A stretch of 64,000 bases of DNA. Origin: Pteria penguin. Taxonomy: Eukaryota > Mollusca > Bivalvia > Pterioida > Pteriidae. Where the stretch lies: the NCBI GenBank assembly GCA_035048485.1, contig CM068590.1, positions 17,906,774 to 17,970,773 on the forward strand. Direction: 5' to 3'. The notes beneath the pieces are model-generated. The model saw only the letters and a list, made by a program, of their open reading frames with translations, ran no database searches and was not told the origin of the DNA. Shown here piece by piece: positions 45,401 through 57,400 of the stretch. The stretch's first letter is position 1. Each line of letters begins with the position of its first letter. The position numbers were made by a program, and so were the translations under genes.

Positions 45401-48400
45401 TTCAAAGCTAGTACTTCTTAGTGTAATAATGTTACTTAATATTACGATATATGTAATAAAAATATTATACGGAACAAAATTAATGTCAACAAACAACTCA
45501 GTGAATTCCTTACCAATGTCTTTTGTTTTCTGATTAGCTACCATGCAAATAATGAATAAAATAATCAGTTGATTATATTTTTAAAAAAAATCATTTTGTA
45601 ATACAATACATATTTCATTAATTATTCATTTATTTTATTCTAATTTTTCAGAAAAGGAATATTTAAACTATCAAACTTAAACAAATTTAACATGCAAAGC
45701 CATAAACTTTAAAAGATGGCTTAAGGTATCCAATCAAATCTGTGTAAATAAAACTGTGGAGTAAAATAAAACAAAATATGTTTGTGAAATGCTATGCCCC
45801 CATGGTCAAGGTCTTTAGGTCACTGACTTTGGGGTAAATTGAAAAAGTTTATTAGTGGAGTAGGCATGCCAAATATGAAGTCTCTATCTCTCACGGTTCA
45901 AAAGGCATGGTGGAGGTTAACGCTGACAACAGACAGAGAAGCAAACAAACAGAAAGACAGGACAAAAACAAATGTCCCCGATCTATCGTTCCAGGGGCAT
46001 AAAAAATTCAAATAACCAATGTGAACATGATTTACAGAAATTATCATAAGAAAATATAACACAAGGAGTTAACTGAAATGTGGAGATGTGCACAGTACAA
46101 CCCAATTCAATATTTTTCATTAAACAATGTATATCGATCATACAGAGTAAACACATCGATTAAGGCTAACAAAACTGAAGATTTATTTCACAGACTCCAT
46201 TGCACTTCTGAGTTGGTCACAATTTTTTCACATTTCTTATGAACGTTATACTACAAAGTAGAGATTTTTCAGCATTTTCAGGTATTTTCCCTATTGCTTT
46301 CCCTCAGAAAGATCTCTGATAAGATATTTGCTAGTCATAGCTCTTTTTTTTTCTATAGTAGCCCAAGATACTACATAATTATTTATCAGGAGTTACCCCC
46401 ACCTTTTAGGGTTATTTTTAAACACAAGGAACCATATGCACTTTCTTGAGGACTCCATACAAACACTAACTGCTGCTATTTCAATGGAACATTATTCTGA
46501 AACACTCCTCTGCTTTTGTAAAATGCTTCAAATTAATAAATCAATTTTAAAAAGAGTTAAACCTACTGAAATCTAATTAAGGCTCATTATACATGTTATA
46601 TACACTTTCAAAGAACATTTTAAAATTTTCAGCATAAACATTTTAATAAAATGAAATATGATTTGTGCAAACTATACAAACAAGGAGCATCAGTGCTTTA
46701 ATTGAACTCTACACTACCTACGGACATGAATATTTATCACTGAAATGTTTTAGAGAGAAGTTTATTGAAAATTTAAATATCACACAGAATGGCTATATAA
46801 CTAAAACAATTTAATGAAATATTGTATATAATATAATCTAAATGTTAATTTCAAAGAAGACTGTTAATTAATATAATGATTATTATCAATAGGTAAATAC
46901 ATGTAATATGAAATACAGAATAAACAAGTTTTGAAATTTATATTTAGCATGATGAAAGAAAGTGTTATCAAGAAGGTATATATGTCATGGTATTGTATTA
47001 CAAATTTATTCAGATTAGGTAGAATTAATAATCAGATAACCACAATTTATGGACCTATTTTGTGATACGATTTGATGAGTGAATAACACACACCAATGAT
47101 CGGATCTCTTCAAGTTGAAATGGTCTGTTCAAGTGCATACTAAACTGGCACTTACAAAATGCTGCCTCTACAGTGCGATTTAATTCTATACTAGTCACTA
47201 TGTAACGGTAGGAATGCTCCATAAAACGTAATGCCACCTTACCCCCGACAAGGTACATCCATATTGAGCACTTTATTTGTACTTTGGATAGGAACATCGT
47301 GTCTGGAGCATTCTAAACTTTATAACTAACTTCATGAAGGTGAAGATAATTCACACTGTTAGCAAGAGACTACATTTATCTCTGCCCTAAACCAGTGTTT
47401 TCTCCAAAAAATTTTTCATGGGGGGAAACTCCCTCCTCATCATTATGCTTGAGGGGGACAGTATAAAATCTCTGGAGGATTCAGGACGCTTGACAAGTAG
47501 GTACTAGACCTGTACTCTGCTCTGAATCATGGTATTGTATATCAAAGAAAGGAAAAACTTATGAAATTCACAAACAAATCCTTTTTAATTCAAACTGTGA
47601 AATTGAAAAAAGCGTCTATTCTTTTTTGTGTCATGTCAGCCTACGATAATCTGTGTAAGGATTACTAATCTGAGTCACTTTGTGCTTAACACAATTACGG
47701 AGGCCTGTAACAATCAAACGCTCAAGTGATTGAGTTTGATATTTGTAAAATCTGAACTAGGCTGGAGTAGACAAGTAGCCTAATCCAGAAAATCGGCAAT
47801 ATAAGGTATGCAGGATCTTGCCTGCGGTTTGTGATTTTTAAAGGGGATTAATGTATGTTTAGCGGGGAATCCCGCACCCTAGAGAAAACACTGCTAAACT
47901 AGATCACTACAGTGCAGTTTAATTTTACAGTACAAAAGGATCAACATCTGCAGTACAAACATAACGATACATTTCCAGCAATGTGCTTTACACTATTGAT
48001 TACATTCTATAATAACGGCTGCTCAAGGTGTTTTCACTTCAAAACAATGTGATCACCAAGATCATTTTGTCATGGAATTACTACAATGATATGCTTTTCA
48101 TGGCAAGTCCCAATTTCAATTTACTTATCCACCCATATCTTACTCCAATAGACCTTTTTCGTATTGATCTTTTATTTCATTCTATGCGAGACATACGATA
48201 ATTTGCCGTAAAATTTCCGTCATTTTATTCTGATGTCGCTATACTAGTAGCATTAATGTCATAAGGAAATTCCCGGCAAAAAGTAGCATGTCTGGCATAA
48301 GACCCCTTACATCATGTTAAACTGGAAAAATGTCTATTCCCTTTAAAAAATGATGAAAGATTCGAAGAAAAAAGATTTTAATAATAAAAAAAATATATAT

Positions 48401-51400
48401 TCTTAATTCCATGACCTTGATCAACCATCTAACTTCACTGCAAAAAAGGGAGGGAAAAGGTGGTGTGAATTTACAGGGAGGGTAAGGGGCTACAAGCATT
48501 ACCCTGGTGACTCGGTTCATTTGCTTGTTCGGCGTTAGTATTATCACCCTCAGGTTTTTGCTCCTCGTTTTCCGCTTTTTGTTGTTGAGGTTGAGGTTGA
48601 GGCGGGGCCTCGGCATGAATATGAACATGATGCTGATGAGCTATATCAATATCAAATAATGTATTAACTCCCACTAACACCTAGATTGCGCAATATTCAG
48701 TAATTCATGCATTGTAAGTAAAAATTGATTACATACATATATCATGCTTTTATAAATCATAGGCATAAATAATCTAAAAGAGCATGCAGCGAAAGACAGT
48801 AGATATATATATATTCAGATCAGATTAATTTAAAGATATGTAACAAAAAATATATTGGAAATATCAAACACTAGAAATAAAACAAACTGCTTACTTTCTT
48901 GAAGAATTCGGTTTAGTTTATGTGCTATATGGTGAATAATAAATTTGGAAAAATAATATTTTGAAGATTAAGTATGTTATAAATGATAACTTTGGTGTTT
49001 GGTGAAGAGAGTTTGTTTACTGAAATGAATTTTCTCACTGATTTTTTCCATCTTTAATTTTTACATTTTTGCTTTGAAATAATGATTTTTTTTCATTCAA
49101 ATTATAAACATTATTTCTAAAATGAGTTACAAATAATTACACTTGTACCAATTAATTTTCATCTGAATTTCATGATTTTCATATGAATTTAGAGTTAGAC
49201 AATTGACCTTACCTGCTTCATTTGCTTCTTTTTGAGCTGCCTCCCGCATTTCCTCTGCTGCATGTTGAGGTTTCACTAATAAATTCCGCTTCAACAACGT
49301 TGGTAAGACTTGCTCAACATGTTCCCTCCAGGCTTCGTACTTAATGTCTTCATATTGCTTCATCTGCCGTGCTACACTCAAGTATTTTGCCCTGGACTAT
49401 AATTGTACACACAATTTTAGCAAAAAACATATACAATACCGGTCATAAATAATCAAAACTATATTGACTCTATGAAAAACTTGTTCTTTACATGTAAAAT
49501 ACAAAAAGATTCTCTGCTGTATATAAAGTTGGATAAAAGATGTCATTATTGCTACGAATGTATCTGTATTTAACAAACAACTGATCCTAATAGACACCTA
49601 TTTATTGTAAATATAAATAAGAATGGAAACGAAAAATACCCAAATCCAATTTTTCAAGATAACAATCAGGTACATGTATTTTGACTTTTTGAGTGAATCC
49701 AACAAATGTAGAGAAAGCTAAATATAAGTGTACGTACATGTTTTCCCATCTCGCTTTGCATCATATCCTCCATGGTGAGAAAGCGCACTATAGTATGTTT
49801 TATCCTGTGGAATAATGACCTCTCCCAGAATATGGCTCCAGAAACAGGGGGGTGGTTCTTGTGTAGGGGAGGATCCTCTTTATTAGCTTGAAATAATTCA
49901 TCCATGGTGTTGACCTATGTGAATTTGATAGAAATATGGTATGAATGAATTCATTTCTCAGGGTAGTAAAACACCATACTCATAAACATTTTCATACAAT
50001 GAAGTAGGGCTGTGTGGTTTTACCACCACATTGTTACACCACAATTTCTGCATTTTCAGACTGTTTCGCAATATGTTTTTGAAAAACTCAGTTTGGGTTC
50101 GGTATTTCATTATCTCTTTATAACTAGGGCCATCTCTCTTTATTATCGGCATTATAGTGCAAGGAGCACATATAAAAGTGACAACAGAGTATTACAAGTT
50201 CAATCTACTTATTAACTTCTTGATTTTTATTATTGTTATGCTTATTCCATACATTCTGTGTAGTGCTAAGGTTTGGCTGTTCATTCCAAAGTCCAGTTCT
50301 CCAGGGAAAAACAATGATTTTTGAAAGTGAGTGATACTGCAATAAATTGTAATATATTTTTCAATACTGCAATATTTTGCAATACGACGTATACTATAAT
50401 ACATATTATTTACCCCAACACCCAGCTCTGCAATGAAGTAATTTTCATAACATTTCACTGATAAACAAATTTTGTCTCATCTCTGCTAATGACATTGTTG
50501 AACCTAATAGTGTTCACTTCCTGGTTTTATTAAATAAAGCAAATGCAAGACTGCTAGCTTCAGACAGCAGCAGCTGGAACAAATGAAAATGTCTTCTTCC
50601 AATAAACACAGACATGAAATATCAAAGCCCTGTCTTAAACAAGTCATAAGTCAATGTTATATTTAAGACATACTGTACAAGTATTCATTTCTGCACATCC
50701 AAATTTGAGTGCAAAATGTTGAAAGTAGAAGTTAGCGATAAAGTGACATTGAATACTTTTGTATTAGTGAAGTCATGGATTGGTACACAAGGAACAGCAC
50801 TAACTCTACTAAAATATAGATTCTGTTAAAATAAGTACATGTATATATACAGTCAACAAGCCAAAAATTATATGCTTCAAATCATCAGTAAAAATGACAC
50901 ATTTCGAATAAGTATTTCCTACTCAGATGTTATATTACTCAAGAACAAGGTACTTACCTCCTTCTTATATTTCCTACTAAGATGTTATATCTAATGAGGA
51001 CAAGGTACTTACCTCCTTCTTATATTTCTTACCAGGATATCATATCTCACGAGGACAAGGTACTTACCTCCTTCTTATATTTCCTACTATGATGCTATAT
51101 CTCACAGGACATGATGATATTTACCTCCTCCTCATATTTCCTACTACGATGTTATATCTTACGAGGACAAAGTACTTACCTCCTTATATTTCCTACTACG
51201 ATGTTATATCTCACGAGGACAAAGTACTTACCTCCTTATATTTCCTACTACGATGTTATATCTCACGAGGACAAAGTACTTACCTCCTTATATTTCCTAC
51301 TAAGATGTTATATCTCATGAGGACAAGGTACTTTTCTCCTTATATTTACTACTAAGATGTTACATCTCATGAGGACATGATATTTACCTCCTCCTCCTAT

Positions 51401-54400
51401 TAAGATGTTGTATCTCATGAGGACATGATATTTACCTCCTCCTCCTATTAAGATGTTATATCTCACGAGGACATGATATTTACCTTATCTTATTTCCTAT
51501 AATGATGTTATATTACACAAATACAAGGTACTTACCTCCTTCTCGTACTGAATAAGGATATCCTTAAATTTCTGCATCATCTGAGCATTGATAGCCTCCC
51601 TTGATCTGATATGTTTGAAGTTGAGAAGCATATCGAAAGCTCCCTCGGCAGATCTCAGCGACTGGAAGGACTCGTCTATAAACATTTTAGCTTCCCCTTC
51701 AATGGATTCAACTTGTTTGTAAAAAGACTCCATGTGACTCTTCCATGGGTTCTTATGATGGATTTCAAAAGGATCAAAGCTGACCTGAAAATTGAGAGTT
51801 ATACTTGAAAATAGGTACTTTAAGGTTGACTTGGTGCCTTACAGCAAAACACATTTAAATTCTGAGAATTTATAGCAAGTATCAATATAAAAAGGAAAGT
51901 TAAAACTAATATCATATTATCCTTATGCTATTTGAAACAAATTTTGCAATACATTTATCAACTAAATTTTACTCTCAAACAGTGAAACTGAAAGTTAGAA
52001 TCTGATTTATTCCAAGTCCAACCTTAATATGCGCTTTATTTTTTTATCCCAGACATAAGACATTAACTTGGCATGATAATGGGTCATCTGAGATTTGCAT
52101 CTCTGAACTTTTGCATTACCAGCAGAACTGGATATGAGAGGTTTCTTTTTTGAAAGTGATATCTAAACGACAACTGACCTCTTCCAGTGGTTTCACTAAT
52201 AAGTCAACCCTTGTTAGCACTTCCTCTATTCTCTTTGGATCTCCTGTTACAGCCTTCAGTTCGGGGCCAAATATGTTGTAAAACTCTTCTAATACCTGGG
52301 ATATAAAAAAATGATGCAGAGTTTAGGGCAAAAATATGTTGTAAAACTCTTCTAAAACTGTAAACTCAGATATTTTCACTGGTGTAAAAATTTTTTGTTT
52401 CGTTTTGGTTTTTTTTTTTTGGTTTCTTTTTTGTAAACACCTCTTTCTCCTCAAAACACAGAGCATTTTACACAATGAGAACATATGAAATGTTTTGTAC
52501 ATTACTCTTAAATGTAAAAAATCATTCACAGCTAGTAGAACTGACACCTTCCAAATAATGATTTTCTCTTTAGGCAAGATGTAATTACTTATCAGTGTTA
52601 AATTGTCACTGAATACATGTTCCGATACCTGATATTGACTACTTCAAAGTTAAGTTTAAACACTGCTGCCCTGGTTAAAGGAAGACGAAAAAGAACTGCT
52701 CCTGTTAGTACAGTCACTTATCGTTTACTTAGATAAAGGTTGGCTTAAACTCATTTTCAAAGTCATGATTCTATTTCTATAAAAAAATTTAAAATAACCT
52801 TAACTCGATCTCTATTCAACTCAATGAGTTCTACATGGACCCTTCAAATTTGAGTCAGCAAGAATCAACAAATGTATATATATTGTAATTTCAGTAGGTA
52901 ATCAATCAGAATTAAGTCCCTTATCTTGGACAGGTTTCTTACTGCTCGTCATATTTGTCACATTTTGCAATATTTTGTCATAAAATGCGGAGGAATTTTT
53001 GAAAACGTGAATCATTCTATACACAAATTTTGAAAATTGGCTTTTTTATTTTCATAGTTTACACAATTTAGAAATCCAGACCACAAAATTTTGTGAACTA
53101 ATTTCATGGTTCAATATGAGCCCTGTCAGTATCACCACATACTCTCCATTACTAGTCAACTAGTTTTGTGATTCAATTTTTAGTCCAGTCTGATACTCAT
53201 CAGCGATATCTTGTGTGTATTATACAGCTTAAAACATAATACCTGTGCACAATCGTAGAGATTCTGGCAAATGAAGGCCATATGATCAGTGCGCTCAAAC
53301 AGTTTCTTTCTGTCAAATTCCCACCTCTGGTCTCTACCTGAAGCTTCAATCTTAGCCCTTACATCAAAATACTGCTCTTTCCAGGTCTCCAGCATTCTTT
53401 TGGCTTCTGCTGTCTTTGCTTTGACTTCCTCTGTGCCTTCACTGAACATAAAGTATAAAACTTTATCTCATGCACAATATATGCGTATGTTTATTTTTTC
53501 AAACTATGCAATTGCAAGAGAGTTACAGACGAACACAATGCTGAATGCAGTGCGGGATCTTTTATTTGATGAAGTCTGCCATGACAAAGAGATTTAGTTT
53601 TCACTGCCTCATCTGAAACACGGGATACCAAATAGTTGACAGTGGGAATCAAACCTCAGACTTCTCAACCACAAACCAAACATGCCACTGAGTGAGCTGC
53701 CTAAGCTTTACACATAATTGAAAAGGTATGCAAACCTGTCTCAAAGACTGAAATGATCCTGAAATGGATTAATTATACATACATATATATAAGTACATGT
53801 ATATGGAACAAATAATTCTGCTCTCTGTTTTCTGCTACATCCAGATAATTTCCAATAAATACCAAAATGCATTACGTTGGCATGTTACAAATTTTGATCT
53901 GCAGCTGACTACTGTTACTCTGGCAAATAGAATTCAAGGTAATTGTAGCATATAAACACAGATTTTTGTGGTAAGGCCTAGTTTTCAGACATTAGTCTGA
54001 CATGATTTTAGGTCTGAAGAGATTCAAATCTCTTAAATTTTAACTCCAGCAAGCTACAACCAAACTTCTTTGGAAAATCTATTTCAAATACATGTACTAT
54101 TACTTACCTGAAAATAGTCCTGATATTGATTACTTTTCCTACTCTTTCGGCTAATTCCCAAGCAATCCTGCTCATCAGTGGCACCATCCTCTCGTCTTTG
54201 TTATAGTGACGTGATATTATCCACACCATTCTCAAAGCATTCATCATGGAAGGCAGTGTTTCTATTACAACTTGGAATGATGAACCATGTGTAATATTTT
54301 TAAAATGTCTCTCCAACGTCGACAGGAATCGAACATTGTCTTTCGCTTCTACATAATATTTGTTCAGCTCTGCTTTCAAATCATCAAATTCATTTTCTAC

Positions 54401-57400
54401 TTGATTGTAAATGTCTACCATCTTTACCACTGTTGGGAGTTTCAACTGCTCTGTAAGAGCACTCAGTGACGCATTTCTCTCCCTCCAAAAATCAATTTCT
54501 GCTAAAGGTCCTTTACCCTGAGGTACTCTCTTTAATTCGACATCAAGAGCACCCCTGATTTTCTTGGCCCATTCTGAGCATGTATCTCTAATCAGTGTCA
54601 TTAGATCATTGTTAGCTAGATTTTCTTCTAACACATCACTCAGCTCTATTTCAGGTATATCCAATCTAACTTCACCCTCAATCTGCTGTATTGTTCGATT
54701 GATACTGGACGCAAACTTCTGCATATTGATAAGAAATTCATCCCTGAGTAAAGCTTTGGCACGAGATTCAGCTACATTCACTTTTTCTTCCTTCTCTCCT
54801 TCTTCTGAACTTTCAGTTACTTTCGTGTCTGCCCTACTTACCGATCGAGCTTCTGATTTACGGCCGTCTGCACCATTTTTGTGCTGGTTGTAGGACAGCA
54901 AAGGCATGTATACCTTGTAACAAGAAATGTCAATGAATAATTAAACAAAACAAATCTTTATCTCATTTCTGTGCATTTTAATTCACATCCTTTTAAAACT
55001 ATTCTTCTATGTATTAAATAAATTTGTTCACACCAACCGCCAACTTGCAGTTAGTTTTATGAAATTATAGCATACAGAGTTTCGGAAAACTACCTGACCG
55101 TCTGACATTTCTGGTAAAAATTGGTTCTATCTGATAAAACTTTCACTATCATTTCAATGAAATATGAAGCTTTACCAGACAAATGTCCTGTAGAACCAAA
55201 CAAATTTGACATACCCTGAGCATATCAGGAATTGATTTTCAGAACCTGAGGATTTTTAAAAGTTCAGAACATGCATTCTATTACAATATATTTTCACATA
55301 ATGTCTATAATTCATGTAGTTCAACATAGAGGTAAAAATTCAAGTCATTCATATCAGTAAACTTCTTTTAATTTGAATAAGCATAACAGGAAAGGGTCTG
55401 CTATCGCATTGAAACGGTTTAAGGAAAAATTTGTTCTGAAGGTCAAACTATTTGAAGGGTTTACTTTAGGCATCGGAAATGAATATGACACACTCTTTAT
55501 TCATCAAGGGGACAGGGGAAAGATGCTAGGTGTCAGGACAGCCAGGTTTCTGCATAACATTTCATAACAACTCCTTTCATTCAGGACTTTGCCCTATTGA
55601 GCCCACCCACATGGGTTTTATCCATAGACCTCAGTGGGAAATCCCATATCTAAATGGCCAAGAGAATACCAGAGAGATCCATGACTAAGCCAGGGATTTC
55701 AATAAGATTCAGCAGTCAGCGTAATACCGCTGCTTCAAATGACAGAAATTGCTGTTTCGAATTTCCTCTGATCTTAAATTTACTACTCCCATTCATGCTA
55801 GGGCACTCAAAATGATACGCCTAAAATTTCTAGATCACCTCCTCAAATAATTCTTATTGAGTACCCTGCTAAGCTATATTATATAATTTTATCAAAACTT
55901 TCAAAGCTGTATCTACCTGAGAAATTATCTGTTCCAGCATGACAAGTGAATGGCCATTAAGGAAACCAATCTCAAAGAACCCTGGCAGTGTTTCGTTGGC
56001 TTCGTCCATACTATTGGGAAGCGGTACCATTCCTGGTGTGTTACGAAGGAAGTATACGCAGTCATTGCTGGCATATTCTTCTGGTAGATGCTGATAGCAC
56101 ATATGTAGGTAGGTCCTCATTACCTTCATCTTGATCATTTTCTGATAACAAAATTTACATGTATTGTATATAATGAATAATGAATTGTCTATCTGATTAT
56201 TTGATGGATATGAAACAAAGAAATCATATTGGATTAAATAAGTAATATCTATTCAAATATCTTCAATCATTATTATAATTTTGTGAGGATTCCATCACCA
56301 TTTCAGATACCACAAGAAACTGCTAAAGATGGTATGGTTGGATTGCAAAGCAAATTACAAACAAGGTCAAGGTCACAAGGTCAAAAGTCATGGCATCAAT
56401 TAAAAGCTCTGGTCATAAAGAACCTACATGTGTGTGTGAAATATCAGAGCCCTACTCCTATTGATTCGAAAGACATATAGCCAAAATTAAAGTTATTTAA
56501 AAGTAGGTCAGTCAGAAGCCAAGGTCACGAGGTGAAAAGTCTTGGCACAATTTGAAAGTTCTAATCACAAGGAACCTATGTATAAAGTATTATGTTTATA
56601 CTCCTCTCTTAGTTGCTGAGATTTTGCTTCAACCAGAAACTTAACCAAAATGTTGATGGACTCCCAGACAGACATTGCCGATTTATAGACGGGAATTGCT
56701 TTGCAATTGTGCCAAACTTTAATTTCGTTTTCTGAATGAGCTCTTGGGTATGGAGCCTCACCGTTTTAGGAGGTTTATTCTCCTGTTCTTCTTCATTCCC
56801 TTCCTCTGCATTTTCCTCTCCTTCCCCTCCTTCTGATTTTGCCACTTCCTCAGGCTGAGGAGTGTCCTCATCCTTTTTCTGCTCCTCGGCACTTTTCTTT
56901 CCTTTCCTTCTCCTTGCTATTATCGACAGATAAATAACATTGAATGCACAACCGTATTTATTGGTGATTCATAAGCAAAAGCAGCATTTAAATGAAACTA
57001 ATGTATAGTTCAAATGTAAATTCTATACAAAATGCAAATGTCAAAGTATAAAACCATCATTTTGATGGAAAATGACTTTAAATGAAAATTATTTAAAAGT
57101 TATTTGAATATCAAACTAAACTTTTATAATAGACATTTCAAGTGTTGTCAAACCCTTATGAACTATCCACACATGTATATTCATTATTCACAAATTGTAA
57201 CACAAAAGTATTAAGAAAACATTGCAAGATTTAAGATGGGAAGTGTTTCTGAAATGCAAATGCCCCGGCAACAATCTAGAGTAATAACCCTTGGAAGGAA
57301 AATTCATTAAAGCTGGACATATAGATAGACCTTAGGATTTTCTTTTACCAGAGGCATAGAAAATTAATTCCCTTTTGTAAAACCATGATTTAATCATTAA

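Larger units (their letters stand above)
43790..48502 (-). other. DNAH10: Intron between DNAH10 exons 11 and 12, 4.7 kb
   Basis: The longest intron. It holds the putative 24-nt exon (45514-45537), one AAGGTCA repeat, a hAT-like MITE and a palindromic MITE. Most of 43790-45500 and 46010-47380 is AT-rich sequence in which I see nothing. Confidence 0.6.

Noticed and set aside
47055..47297. 80-codon open frame on the minus strand in the long intron before exon 12
   Set aside because: No similarity to any dynein tail segment, no acceptor in the right phase, and its internal GTAAGG would split it. Probably chance.
51089..51355. Open frames with a repeated [23 protein letters not shown] peptide
   Set aside because: Antisense reading of the exon 8 donor array, not a gene.
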